Assembly (NCBI GenBank): GCA_030035585.1
Contig: CM057481.1
Coordinates: 60,769,128 to 60,833,127, forward strand
DNA length: 64,000 nt
DNA from: Dugong dugon
Taxonomy: Eukaryota; Chordata; Mammalia; Sirenia; Dugongidae
Direction of reading: 5' to 3'
How positions within the stretch are numbered: the stretch's first letter is position 1; every line of letters starts with the position of its first letter. Under the pieces are notes generated by a model. That model did no database searches and was not told where the DNA came from. It saw only the letters and a list, made by a program, of their open reading frames with translations. Position numbers and translations under genes: made by a program. Positions 10,241 through 26,056 of this stretch are shown here, piece after piece.

Positions 10241-10390
10241 ACAGTGAGATGGACTGACACTATAACCACAACAATGAACTCAAACACACCAACTTTCATG
10301 AAGACTGCACAGAACAGGGCAAAGTTTCCTTCTGTCATACACAAGGTCACCACAAATTGGAGCTGACTCGACAGCACCTAACAACAATAA
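10241..10390 (+). mobile_element. RTE-clade LINE 3' fragment, right half
   Basis: Continues the fragment interrupted at 1,728: 'gagatggactgacactataa', 'ctcaaacacaccaactttc', 'gaagactgcacagaacaggg' and the terminal 'gactcgacagcacctaacaa'. Ends in the short CAA-type tail shared with the RTE copies at 36,650 and 38,690. Confidence 0.82.
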
Positions 10391-10589
10391 TTGTGTGATG
10401 AGTCAACACAAACCTATCTCCACTGTTTGGGGATGTCAGAGCCTATCCTGTCGATGGCAAATCAGTAGTGCCACCCACTCTAGGAGTTTTGGAATGGTTA
10501 TATGTTGGAGACATGGAGAGGAAAAGACCCGATAAAGTAATTCACACTGCAGAGTGATAAACGACTTTAATATAGTACTGTTAGTTTCA
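10391..10589. other. Unassigned sequence
   Basis: No repeat or coding signature recognised. Confidence 0.4.
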
Positions 10590-10760
10590 TAGTGTGCGTT
10601 TTCTCATTTAATTCTCACAGTAACCATTTTCAAAAACAAAACAAAACAAAAAACCAAGGTTCAGGAGGTAGAGAGCTTACGCAGGCAATTTGCACACAGT
10701 CACAGGCTAATAACTCTGGAGCGGTGTGAACCTGCTTTTTCTGACTGCATTGTGCCCGGT
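10590..10760 (-). mobile_element. MIR SINE, antisense
   Basis: The antisense MIR pattern is visible: 'catttaattctcacagtaac', an A-rich central part, then 'acagtcacaggctaataac' and 'gtgaacctgc'. Confidence 0.6.
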
Positions 10761-11942
10761 AGGCTGACGTTGAGAGTTGGTCCTCCCAGGATACTCGTGG
10801 TCAGTGTTTACGCCTAAGGAATGAATTCCTGGTGGTGAAATTTCAGCCATTCGTAGAAGAAGTAGCTACGGGCAGGGGCTGGGATTCCTCTGGTTGCTTC
10901 CCTCGTGATGCCGCACCTGGGTCTGCCTCCTCCATTGGCTAGCGAGGCTGGACTGGCATTTTAGAGAGGCATGGCCCAAAGGCCCGGCTCTGGAGTCAGA
11001 CCTGCTACAGCCTCTTACTGATGGCATGGCCATGGGCCACTAGGTAAAAGGGGGGATAAGGAGGCCTGGGTGTATGTGACGGCCTGGCATGTGGAGATGC
11101 CCTAAACCTTAGCTCCTCACGTTTCCTTGGAGTCAGTGCAGGAAGCAGAACAGGCAGCAGGGCGCAGTCAGAGCTATGTTTGTTCCAGAATTTTAGACAA
11201 CTGCAAAAGTTCACAGTTGCCCAGGCACCCGCTGCCCCAGGGGTGGCACTCACTTCACAGGACAATTATTTCCTAGAAGCACGTTTCTGAGAAGTCCCTT
11301 GGTGGAGCAAACGGGGTTTGCCGTGGTCCAGGCACAGGCTAAGGGCCTGATGCCTTGGAGACAGGAATGGTTTCAAAGAGCACAGCAATTCTGAGAGTGG
11401 CCTCAGACACTGGCCACACAGTGACCTAGGGCGTTCCCTGGGCTCCTTCCCCAGGCCCTGGCTCAGCAATTTGGGGTGGAGAATGGGCATGTTTATGAGG
11501 TGATTTAAATAGACGCTGGAGTGTGAGATCCACTGTTCTGACTCCCCCCACCCCCAGAGTATTTTGGGAACCAAAGACAAGGCAGCTGCATTCTTTGCTT
11601 CTGTCTTTCCTGCCAAGAGAATTACTTTGTGAGGCACTGTGCCTGCGACCCCTGCCTGTCACCCCCAAAAGGTGAATGGAGAATGTGCGGGGATGCAGGA
11701 TAAGGCATTGCTTCCAGGTGCTGGCAGCTGAGCCTGTCTGCCCCGGGTGGGCCGGGAGGCCCCCCGAGCTCCTTCCCCTGGAAAGAGTGAGGGGGTATAG
11801 GGAAGGTGAACCGACACATCCCCTCTCCCTTCTCTGTAAATAATATGTGCACTGTTTTTGCTCACGAGAGATGATGCCCTATGAGGTGTAAATGTGGGTT
11901 TAAGGGCTGATTTTTATAAGGGTCTTTTTAAATGGCTTTTAA
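10761..11942. other. Unassigned sequence, possibly unique DNA
   Basis: Moderate GC, with no convincing gene. A short MIR-like stretch may lie at 10,980-11,050 ('ggctctggagtcagacctg'). Open frames at 11,266-11,637 and 11,426-11,668 (minus) are overlapping, domain-free and unsupported by splice or start context. Confidence 0.4.
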
Positions 11943-12148
11943 GGAGCTCTGGTGGCACAACGGTTAAGTGCTTGGCTGCAAACAGAAAGACTGGCAGTTC
12001 GAACTCACCCAGTGGCTCTTGGGGAGAAAGACCTGGTGATCTGCTTCTATAAAGGTTAAAGGCTAGAAAACCCTGTGGGGCAGTTCTACTCTGTCACATA
12101 CGGTTGTTATGAGTTGAAGCTGACTCGACAGCACCCAACAACAACAGA
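11943..12148 (+). mobile_element. AfroSINE-like SINE
   Basis: Starts GGAGCTCTGGTGGCACAACG, passes through a tRNA-like head with GTTCGAACTC B-box, the body 'agacctggtgatctgcttct' and 'aaaccctgtggggcagttct', and ends 'gactcgacagcacccaacaa' with CAA repeats. The 3' end closely resembles the RTE tail at 10,360-10,388. Confidence 0.88.
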
Positions 12149-12880
12149 TGGTGCTTAGATGACTGGATGACAGGGGATGCGTTAGAGGCGTGCAAATGTG
12201 AAAGTATCTGAGGGCCAGGTGGAGAGAAAGTTTTCACTAAGACAGAAGAGGGGCCATGGAGAATTCTGGAAGAGAGCTGCTTAGCTCACTGGACTTTGGC
12301 CTGAGAGCCGGGAGAGGAGCTAGAGGGTTATTGGGGTGGATGCCAAGGAGGAGAGCATGAGATCAATGCAGGGACCACTCTCAGCCCCAAACAGTCTTAC
12401 CCAGAACTGTGTCTGAGCCCTGTCAGAGGGACTCAGGGTCATCAGGACCCTGTCTAAGTGGCTGCTGGCCAATGTGGGGATGTGATCATTTGAAATGTAA
12501 AAAAGACATATACTAACCTCCCCAGAGAGAAATTCCTGTTTGGTCATAAAACCAAGAATAGTTGTCCTTCTCCTGAACTCTTGGTTTGTTTGTATCTGTG
12601 GGCACTGCAGCTAGCCCGCCTTTCTCTTTCACTGTTGGGTGGGACACAGCATCACATCTGGGACCCACCACAGCGAGTGCATACATTACAGTAGCCATGC
12701 TCCTGATCTCTTCTGATGTAACCACAGATATGGCATACATTAATTGCTTTATCATTCCAGAACAGCACCCCTCTTTGGAGGAACTCTCCTCCCCCACTGC
12801 ACTGTTTAGGTCTAGTAGGGGCCACCCCTTTCAGTCAGTATTCTGCCTCCTGGCCACAGGCTCAGCCAATCATAATCACC
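12149..12880. other. Unassigned sequence
   Basis: Moderate complexity. The 146-codon frame at 12,586-13,026 plus has no recognisable domain. Confidence 0.4.
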
Positions 12881-13090
12881 CTCACTGTGGGGGCTTGGTC
12901 CTGGGTAGCCAATCAAAGCCCTTCCCTGGGATTCTAACTGAAGCTGACAGGGTAGAATGTCTAAAGTCCGGGTTCCAGTTGTCCCTAAGACCAGTTCCTC
13001 CTCTGCCTCTCCCTGTGAGCCAATAAAATTCCCACATTCTCTTAAGATGGTTGGGTTTCTGTCTCTGCAATGAAAAAGTCCTAACTAATA
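12881..13090 (+). mobile_element. Possible LTR 3' end
   Basis: Contains 'gagccaataaaattcccac' (AATAAA signal) followed by 'ggttgggtttctgtctctgc' and 'aaagtcctaactaataaa', a layout seen at the 3' ends of mammalian retroviral-like LTRs. Boundaries and family are not resolved. Confidence 0.35.
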
Positions 13091-13423
13091 AACTCCTCAG
13101 TTTTAATTGACTTGACCTTGTACTTTTTGTCCCCTTGTAGGTTATTCTTTCTAGAACAAAGTGGGGAAGATAGGGAGGGAGAGAAGAAGAGAGGAGAGAA
13201 GCAAAGAAGGAAAGAAATGTAAGCAGAATTTGTAACTAATGAGGACTAGCCCCTCTGTAACAGCCACCCCCACCAAGTCCTACCCTGTGCTCAGGCCACC
13301 CTGGTCCTCATAGTAACCAGTGATCTGCTCCAGAGGACCGGCGGCATCAGGGGTTGGGGCACTGCTGAACAGGGAAAGACAGTTGGTTTTATCACAAAGC
13401 CAGCTATGAATACCTATGGTAAT

Positions 13424-13655
13424 GGGGAGAGTTCTTGGATGGTGCAAATGGTTAACGCTAGGCTGCTAACTGAAAGTTTGGAGGTTTGTGTCCACCCAGA
13501 GGCACCTTGGAAGAAGGGCCTGGTGATCTACTTCCAAAAACTCAGTCATTGAAAACCCTATGGAGCACAGTTCTACTCTTACACATATGGGGTGGCTATG
13601 AGTTGAACTGACTCAATGGCAATTGGTTTTTGGTTATGGTTGTTAATAAAACCCC
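13424..13655 (+). mobile_element. AfroSINE-like SINE, diverged
   Basis: Degenerate head 'gagttcttggatggtgcaaa' and 'ggttaacgctaggctgctaa', body 'gggcctggtgatctacttcc' and 'aaaccctatggagcacag', and 3' end 'ggctatgagttgaactgact' with a final GGTTTTTGG. It carries the internal segment also seen in the 11,943 copy. Confidence 0.83.
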
Positions 13656-14223
13656 ATTTCCTGTAAGTATGGGTAGACTCTGATTTTACATGTTTTGTGG
13701 TATGTCCATGCCATTCTTAGAGGCACAACTGAAGCAGAGGCATTGAAAATTCTTGTTACTCTGGGGATTTAGGAGAGTAAGTCTGATAGGCGTGAAAGGA
13801 ACTTGAGTACGTAAATCTCAAGTGGGAAAAGAATTTCTCCTTTGTAATTGAAGAAAACATGATTAGAGCTTACTAATGACTGGGATTATCAATATAATTT
13901 TTCAAGTTACCTGAGCAAGAAAAAAATAGTGATTACGGAAGCCAAGACTCAGTATCACCAAGGGTATCCTGGTCATTTAGTTTGACAGGCAGAATTCAGG
14001 TCTAATTTATTAATGGTTAAACGCCCATGTCACTGTAATCAAATAAATTCTGGCTGGGAGCATAGGCTGAGGAGTGAGGAGAAAACACGGTTGTCAGGCT
14101 GAGTATATATGGTCAGATTTATAATCCATGGAGAATTAACTCAGGTCTAAAGTAAAACAATCCACTTTCCTCTTGGTTTTCTCCTATCTCTTCCTCTTTC
14201 ATTTTCTTGGACCCTAATATCTC
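13656..14223. other. Unassigned sequence
   Basis: AT-leaning sequence without recognised repeat or coding pattern. Confidence 0.4.
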
Positions 14224-14748
14224 TGTTATGGATTGACTTGTGTCCCCCAAAAAAGGTGGGTAGCAACTTGGCTAGGTCATGATTCCCAGTATTGTATGAT
14301 TGTGTTATCTGATGTGATTTCCTTATGTGTTGTAAACTCTACCACTATGAGGAGATTATATATGATCTCCTCATGTGTTATAAATTCTATCACTGTGATG
14401 AGGTTATACTGATGAGGTTGACAAGATTAGTGTCTTAATGCAATCTCTTTTGAGATATAAAAGAGAGAAGTGAGCAGAGACACATGGGAACCTCGTACCA
14501 CCAAGAAAACAGTGCCGGGAGCAGAGCGTGTCCTTTGGACCTGAGGTTCCTGTGCAGAGAAGCTCCCAGACCAAGGGAAGACTGATGACATGGACCTTCC
14601 TCCAGAGCCGATGGTGAAAACGTTCCCCTGGAGCTGAAGCCCTGAATTTGGACTTGTAGCCTACTGGACTGTGAGAGAATAAACTTCCCTTTGCTAAATC
14701 TATCCACTTGTGGTATTCCTGTTAGAGCAGCATCAGATGACTGAGACA
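14224..14748 (+). mobile_element. Solo LTR, MaLR/ERVL-like
   Basis: 525 bp beginning TGTTATGGATTGACTTGTGT and ending CAGATGACTGAGACA, so TG...CA ends. A TATAAAAG box lies at 14,456-14,463 and an AATAAA signal at 14,678-14,683, in the order expected of U3-R-U5. It is flanked by a perfect 5-bp duplication ATCTC (14,219-14,223 and 14,749-14,753). A second member of this family is at 47,816-48,296 on the other strand. Family assignment to MaLR/ERVL rests on the ends and 5-bp duplication. Confidence 0.88.
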
Positions 14749-15591
14749 ATCTCTTTCCACCTTTAAATTCAGATTCACAAAATGGTTGATCCTAGGGCTA
14801 CAAGAGATTGCAGAATACCCCATCTTTTATTTAGTTCTACCATTCTGCTTTCAGTGGGAGCAATGGTGGGGGATGTAACAGAACACGATAGCATTATAAT
14901 ATTTCATTGGGAAGATTTACATTTATTCTAGTGAATTTCCCATTGCTCAAAGTAGTTTGGAGTGCCTTTAAAAAAAATTAGGGCCTGTTTGTGAGGTGCA
15001 AAAAGCAAAAACATCAGTGTCAATAAACTTCTGATGGAATATTTGTGAAAGTATCTAGCAAAATCCTCAACATATAGCAGGCACATAAATGATCCCATAG
15101 AAGTATCTGCTGCAGGACAAAGGTGAAATCTTTTTATTACAGTTTCTGTCAGCATCTCATCAGTCTGTGAGTTTTTCTCTAACTGACCCTTGTTAATGGA
15201 AAATTGAATCTGTTTCAGGCTGAAATACTTGTATCATAGGAATTGCTCAGTTCATCTCCCTCTCCCTTGTTATACAAAGAAACAGAAACATGAGTGGTTC
15301 CCTAATCTATCTGTGTCAGTTCAGATCCTAGGAAAAAATGACACCAAGATGTGATTAGACGTGCAAGAGATTTAATGGGGGAAATGCCTGTGAAGGCTAA
15401 AGGGGGAAAGAGCAGGAGTCGGCAGGGAGAACTTTCAGACCACGATCCAGGTCTGACCCTGTGGAAGCATTGTGGGAAGGAAGGATTGAGTAGGAAGAGC
15501 CTGAGACTGCATCAAGTTCTGAGAAAGTCTCAGCCAGGCCAGTGGGGAGTCACCAAGCAAAAGCTGACAGTTAAGGACTCAGACAGATCCT
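14749..15591. other. Unassigned sequence
   Basis: Includes a purine-rich stretch at about 15,345-15,560 ('gtgcaagagatttaatgggg') with a weak resemblance in style to 47,430-47,560. No gene is seen; the 126-codon frame at 15,351-15,731 runs from this stretch into L1 sequence. Confidence 0.4.
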
Positions 15592-16036
15592 TGTATACCA
15601 GTGTTCATTGCAGCACTATTCACAATACACAAAAGGTAGAAACAATCAAAGTGTTCATCAACAGATGGATGGGTAAACAAAACGTGGTATATCCATACAA
15701 TGGAATATTACTCAGCCACAAAGAGAAATGAAGTCCTGATGCATGCCACTACATGGATGAAACTTGAAAACATGCTGAGTGAAATAAGTCAGACACAAAA
15801 GGACAAATATTGTATGATTCACTTATATGAAATATCTAGAATATGCAAATGCATAGAGACCAAAGTTTATTAGTGGTTACCAGGGGTTGGGAGGAAAGGG
15901 GAATGGGGAGTTATTGCTTAATGGGTGCTGAGTTTCTGATTGGGGTGATAAAACTTCTGGAAATGGATAGTGGTAGTGATTGTACAGCGTTGTGAATTTA
16001 ATTAATGTCACAGAATTATTTTAGAATAAAAGGAAA
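15592..16036 (+). mobile_element. Old LINE-1 3' end (L1M type)
   Basis: Contains the C-terminal ORF2 landmarks 'ttcattgcagcactattcac', 'atggaatattactcagccac' and 'gctgagtgaaataagtcag', then a degenerate 3' UTR. The fragment is cut at its 3' side by the start of L1-B. Confidence 0.8.
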
Positions 16037-17420
16037 AAGTGGGAGTTGGGGCCAAGATGGCGGAGTAGTCAGATGCTTCCAGTGGACCCTCTTACAACAA
16101 AGACCCCAAAAAACAAGTGATTCGATTATATTTGGCAATCTGGGAGCCCTGAACATCAAAGGCAGAGTTGAGAAACCGGACTGAGTGGCAGGGGGAGGGA
16201 GAAACGGTTTGGAAGCAGCCAGAAGTCGCCAGACCTGACTTAGCAAGAGTCTGAGCCCTTCAGGCCTGATCAGCTCGGGGGTGAGCGGTGAGGCAGGCAA
16301 GCAGCCGTGCCTGGGAGGAATGTTTCTGGCACCGGGAGAGACCCACCCACTGAAAGTCTACATGGACACCCAGAACCAGTGAGAAGCAGCCTTTGATCTG
16401 GCAAAAGATAAGTAATTGCATATGGCCTACTGCATGGATCAAAAACACCACCCTAAGGGAAAAATCTCTTTCCCACTTACCTCCCTGCTCCCTGCTTCAC
16501 ACAGGGTCCCAGACCAACGTCCGCAATTGTCAGGTCCTCTGGGCCGGAAGTAGGATCCATCATACACCCAGAGCCATTCTCCCTGCCTTGGACGCTGAAC
16601 AAATTAGCAAACGGAAAAAAATAAACTGCTGGCTCCCCTAAGCCAGGAACCCAGGGTAGGCACAGCTCCTTTGCCTACGCATAGGCATAAGGGATCCATG
16701 GACTTTGAATGCCTTTCCCCCTGCATAGATTTGTGTGGGCCCATCTCAACAGCATAGGCCCTCATTACCACAGTACAACACGGTATATACCAGAGCCCTA
16801 ATTTCAACTGTTTCAGCTGGGAAGTGGCAGGTCCTTGACATTTGACACTGCTCTGTCCATTAAGCAGGGTCTTCACCCACCACATCAGGGTCCTGAGGAC
16901 TGGTGGCTCCACCCATGCCACCTAGCCACCTGCAATAGGGGCCCATGAATAAGAAGTGTCCCCTAGTCCTTACAGCCAACAGCATTAGGTGCTCATAGTC
17001 CGGCTGCAAAACCTACCCAACTACACGCTCTAGAGAACAAGAACACACCTTCCTCCTGAACACTCAGGGACAGCCATCAGCCCCCTGCCTTGCTCAGAGT
17101 GTGTCCCCCTGCTGCAGCCAGATGCCTGTGACTACACCAATCACCCATGCATGTCTAGGACTGTAAGTGAGAGCCTACACCACACACTTGGTGGCTATCT
17201 ACCTGGGCATGTGAGCTGAATCCATACAGGAGGAGTCGGAGGACTCCTGAGCACACATACCTAGTAACAGATTTAACCACCTGGTGACAGGACATTAGAG
17301 CTTCAAAGGTGCCAGTAATCAAACTACCTCATACAAGCAGCCTATTTGGGCATATCAAAACAAAACAAGAATGTAGGACACAGTAAGCAAACATAAAATA
17401 AGTAAATAAACAACTTATTG

Positions 17421-18394
17421 ATGTCTCAGAGACAACAGTCAATATCAAATCACATAAAAAGACAATCCATGCTGGCTTCCGCAAGCCCCAAAAATAAAGA
17501 ATCTAGAAATTTTCCAGAGGAGGGAAATTTCTTAGAATTACTGGAGGCAGAATACAAAAGATTGGTATACAGAACTCTTCATGAAATGAAGCAAAATGCA
17601 GAACACAAAATAAAGGAAATTAAAAAAGATTAGAGAAGGGCACAACGACAAATTTAACAGGCTGCAAGAATCCATATAGAAACAGCAATCAGAAATCCAG
17701 AAGATTAACAGTAAAATTTCAGAATGAGACAACTCAATAGAAAGTCACAGGAGCAGAATTGAGGCAATGGAAGTCAGAATTAGTGAGGTTGAAGATAAAG
17801 CACTTGACACCAACTTATTTAAGGAAAAATCAGATAAATGGATTTAAAAAAATGAAAACCCTAAGAATTATGTGGGACTGTATCAGGAGGAATAATCTAC
17901 GAGTGATTGAGTACTAGAACGGGGGGGATAACAGAAAATACAGAGAGAATTGTTGAAGACTTGTTGGCAGAAAATTTCCCTGATATCATGAAAGATGACA
18001 AGATATCTATCTAAGATGCTCATAGAACCTCACATAAGGTAGATCTGAAAAGAAAGTCACCAAGACATATTATAATCAAACTTGCCAAAACCAAAGATAA
18101 AAAGAGAATTTTAAGAGTGGCTAGGGATACACGAAAAGTCATCTACAAAGCAGAGTCAATAAGAATAAGCTCGGACTACTCAGCAGAACCCATGCAGGCA
18201 AGAAGGCAATGGGATGACATATATAAAGCCATGAAGACTGCCAGCCAAGAATTATATATCCAGCAAAACTGTCTCTCAAATATAATGGTGAAATTAGGGC
18301 ATTTCCAGATAAACAGAAGTTTAGGGAATTTGCAAAAACCAAACCAAAATTACAAGAAATACTAAAGGGATTCCTCTGGTTAGAAAATCAGTAA
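17421..18394 (+). pseudogene. LINE-1 ORF1 remnant (L1-B)
   Basis: The ATG at 17,421 opens MSQRQQSISNHIKRQ, parallel to the L1-A ORF1 start, but a TAG stops the frame at 17,633. Downstream similarity continues through the coiled-coil region and the 'MQARRQWDDIYKAM' segment (about 18,192-18,233) to a TAA at 18,392-18,394. Several stops and frame changes lie between, so no ORF1 protein could be made. Confidence 0.82.
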
Positions 18395-18839
18395 CATCAG
18401 ACAACAATCCAAGACTAGGACACAGGACACAGCAACCAGGTATCAACCCAGACAGAGAAGTTACAAAAGTAAATCAAAGCTAAAGCACTGAAAATAGGGA
18501 AACAGATGTCAATATGTAAAAGACGACAATATTAAAACAAAAAAGAAGGACTTAAATGTAGATATAGATTTTTCATATGAAGAGGAAGTCAAGGCAATAA
18601 AAAGAAATAGAAGACTGGTATAAACTTAGAAAAATAGGGGTAAATATTAAGTTAACCACAAAGGAAACTAACAATCCTACAGGTCAAAATAAAAAACTAG
18701 AAAAATATAAAGACTCAGCAATCACAAAATCAACAACAATGAAAAAGATGAAAAGAAAATACATAAAGAGAAATGACTCAGCACAGAAAATTAAGTGGAA
18801 CAACTTAACGGTGAACAACACACAAAAAAAGACATCAAA

Positions 18840-22645
<3,806 letters not shown>

Positions 22646-22966
22646 GGTTCAAACACAGAAGAAAACATTCTTTGATGGTTACGAGGGTGGGGAGGCAGGG
22701 TGAGTGTTATTTACTAACTAGATAGTAGATAAGAATTATCTTAGGTGAAAGGAAGGACAGCACACACTACAGGGGAAGTCAGCACAACTGGACTCAACCA
22801 AAGCTAAGAAGTTTCTTGAATACAATCAAACACTTTGAGGGACAGAGTAGCAGGGGTAGGGGTCTGGGGTCCATGCTTTCAGGGGACATCTAGGTCAATT
22901 GGCATAACAAAGCTTACTAAGAAAATGTTCTCCATCTTACTTTGGTGAGTGGCATCTGGGATCTTA

Positions 22967-22979
22967 AAAGCTTGCAAGC
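22967..22979. repeat. Target-site duplication of L1-C, left copy
   Basis: AAAGCTTGCAAGC, identical to 31,049-31,061. Both copies lie in the L1-B 3' UTR, and removing one copy plus L1-C restores it. Confidence 0.95.
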
Positions 22980-24578
22980 AGGGACTTCCAGCAACATGGC
23001 GCTCTAGGCAGAAGCACCACGCCATCCCTCCACGGCAAAGATCCGAAAAACTAAGCCAAACAGAGAAAGCAGCAATCCTGAAACCCTAAGCATCAAATGA
23101 AGAGATAAAAAACTTAGCCAAGCACAAAATGGAATAAGAAACTGATAGAGAAGAGAGAGCAAGAATACATACATGCACAAGTCTCCTATCAGCTAATGCA
23201 GCACGGATCCACCATCTTGGACTCCTATCAGAGACCAGAGAACAGGGGGTATGACAAAGCAGCTTCATGGAACTTCCAGCAGGAGGCAGAATAACCAGTA
23301 ACCAACGATATAAGCTTTCGCACCCGCCACCCTTCTTCACCCCCACTAGGCCTCCTCTGCTTCCTGTAGCCACGGTCTCTTGCCCGGGAAGCACTGGCTG
23401 CTTGGATTCCATCCGCCCACGCTGACTGACTCCCTGGATGCCATTGTTGGCTGCTGGTGTTACTTTTTGACACTTCTTTTGATTTCTTCCTTGCCTCTTG
23501 CCGCCTCCCCCTCCTTTCGCTCCAGTGCCTGGCTCCTTGCATCATCTTTGCTTCTTCCTGAAAGGCTGCGGAGCTCCGCTCAAGTGTGGGACTGCTTCCC
23601 GGTCTGTGCTGCCACGCTGGTGGGATCCCGGGGCTTTGTTTGTTTTGAATTGTTTGTTTGTTTTCTTTTTCTTTTCTCTGATTGTGGGCCTGTTCTGGCT
23701 GTGTGGTGTTGCACAGCTTGGGACATACCCCCTCAGCTTGTGCAGATGCGCAGAGGGATTCCTGAGCACATTTCTTCTTTAGTGGGTTTTTTTTTTTTTT
23801 CTGTTTTTTTGAGGAGTCTTCTTTTTTATTATTATTTGTTTTGTTTTCTTTTCCCTCTTTTTCCCTTTTTGATTTTCTTCATTACTCAGTTTCTTGTCTC
23901 TCTATACCTTCCTTCTCTTCCTGTTCCCTGAATACCTTGCACTGAGTGACACCTCTATACCTCTTAGCCAGGCTGTATTTCAACACCTGGGAACAACTTC
24001 CCCAGACCTTGTAGCTGCACCGGTGGGATCCCTGGGAGCTTTTCTTTTTTCTTTCTAATATTTATTTATTCATTCTTCTCTTTTTTTCTTCGTCTTCCCC
24101 TTTTTGTTTTTCTCTATTTCATAGTCTCTCATCTCGCCACTCAAACAGCAAGCTCCCCTAGCACTATTTTGTTTGTTTGTATGTTTTTTACTCCTGTTCC
24201 TCTCTTCTCTCTCCCATACCCATCTTAGCTCCACACTGCACGATCTCCCCCCTCCATCCTGCCTGCCTTCACCATGTGCTTAACATCACACCACCAAGCA
24301 GTACAGGCATGGCCTACCAGAAACTGCCCTGCACTGATTACCGGCCCACCCTGGTGGCTGTAGTAAATGCCACAAACAATCCATCCAAGCAACTCCTCTT
24401 CAGCTAGACCTGCCCTGCTGTACCATATCTGAGCAACTGATCCTGCCAATTGGAGAAGGAGGTGAAAAGTATTGTGCCCACAGATGAGCAAATAACAAAG
24501 AACACACAGCCCACCTGCTCAGACATAGATGGAAAAAAAAAAAATCTACAATCAGTAAACGAGAAAAATAACTACCAA
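22980..24578 (+). promoter_or_regulatory. L1-C 5' UTR
   Basis: Homologous to the L1-A leader at both ends ('ggcagaagcaccacgcc' at the start; 'atcaaaacatttacaaaaac' just inside ORF1) but the middle carries one rather than two GC-rich units ('ctgcttcctgtagccacggt' near 23,358). T-rich blocks occur at 23,640-23,900 and 24,040-24,120. Promoter role inferred from L1 biology. Confidence 0.65.
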
Positions 24579-25614
24579 ATGCCCCGAAGACAGCAGACAA
24601 TATCAAAACATTTACAAAAACAGGACAGGATGGTTCCAGTAGCCATCCAAAATAAAACACCAGATGACTTTCCAGGAGACGAAAAGGCACTAGAACTACC
24701 TGATAAGGAATTCAAGTATCTAATACCCAAAATTATCCAAGAGTTGAAGCAAAAAGCAGACAAAAATGAGGAAAAAATAGAAAAATTCATGGAAAAAACA
24801 GACAAAATGTGGAAGAATTCAGGAAAATAATGCAGTAATAAATACCAAAATAAATTCACAACTAGAAATTATAAAAAAACAACAATTCTAAATCCAAAAG
24901 ATAAACAACAAGATTTCAGAAATGAACAGTGTCATAGAAGGGCTGAGGAGAAGATTTGAAACGGTGGAACACAGGATCAGCAGAACTGAAGACAAATACT
25001 TGGATACAATTCTGTTTGAGGAAAACTCAGAAAAAAGAATGAAGAAAAATGAAGAGGCCCTGAGAACTATGTGGGATACAATCAAAAGTAAAAATTTGTG
25101 AGTGATTGGAGTTCCAAAACAGGGGAAGAAAACAGAAAACACAGAGAGGATCCTTGAAGAACTGTTGACAGAAAACTTCCCCAATATCATGAAAGATGAA
25201 AAGCTGGCCATCCAAGGAGCTCAACAAACCCCATATAGGAGAGACCCCCCCCAAAAAAATCACCAAGGCATATCATAATCAGACTCAACAAAACCAAAGA
25301 CAAAGCAGCTTGTGAAAAACAAGAAGTCACATACAGAAGAGAAACAATAAGACTAAGCTCATATTATCTGGCAGAAACCATGCAGGCAAAAAGGCAATGG
25401 GATGACATATATAAAATCTTGAAAGAAAAAAAATTGCCAGGCAAGAATAATATATCCTGCAAAACTCTCATTCATATATGATGGTGAAATTAGGACATTT
25501 CCAGATAAACGGAAATTAAGGGAATATGTAAAAACCAAACCAAACTTACCAGAATTATTAAAGGGAGTTCTTTGATCTGAGAACAAACAATTTCAGCTCA
25601 CAGGCAGAATCTAG
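24579..25614 (+). pseudogene. LINE-1 ORF1 remnant (L1-C)
   Basis: ATG at 24,579 (MPRRQQTISKHLQKQDR) matches the L1-A ORF1 start. A TAA at 24,828-24,830 truncates the coiled-coil, with further stops downstream, including TGA near 25,099, and a C-run/A-run indel at about 25,245-25,260. A deletion near 25,300 removes a few residues. The family stop TAG is at 25,612-25,614. Confidence 0.85.
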
Positions 25615-26056
25615 GAAGTAGGATCGTACCAGCCAGATGCCAGTCTAGGAAATGAACTCTCAAGGACTATCCAAAACCAAAAGAAATACAACAGGGAATC
25701 AGAGCAGTTAATCAGTAAATGACAACAACATCAGAACAATAAAAGAAGGAATTAATGGTGTAGGTATAGAACCTTTTAATGGAGAGGAAGGCAAGGCGAT
25801 AGATACCAAGTAATAATAGACTGCTTCAAACTTAGAAAGATAAGGGCAAATTTCACAGTAACCACAAAGAAAGTTAACAAACATACTCATAAAAATAAAG
25901 AGGAAAAACATAAAGTCTCAGTAAAAATGAAACCTACAAAAACAAAAGAAATGAAAAAAAAAAATCCTCAAACAAAAAGAATTCAGCACAGGAGAGTAAG
26001 AAGAACAAAGAAAATGTCAGCACCACAAGAAAAAAAAAAAAAAAAAGCACTGCAAA

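Noticed and set aside
12586-13026. 146-codon plus-strand ORF as a host gene
   Set aside because: No domain, no splice-site structure, and it overlaps a probable LTR 3' end.
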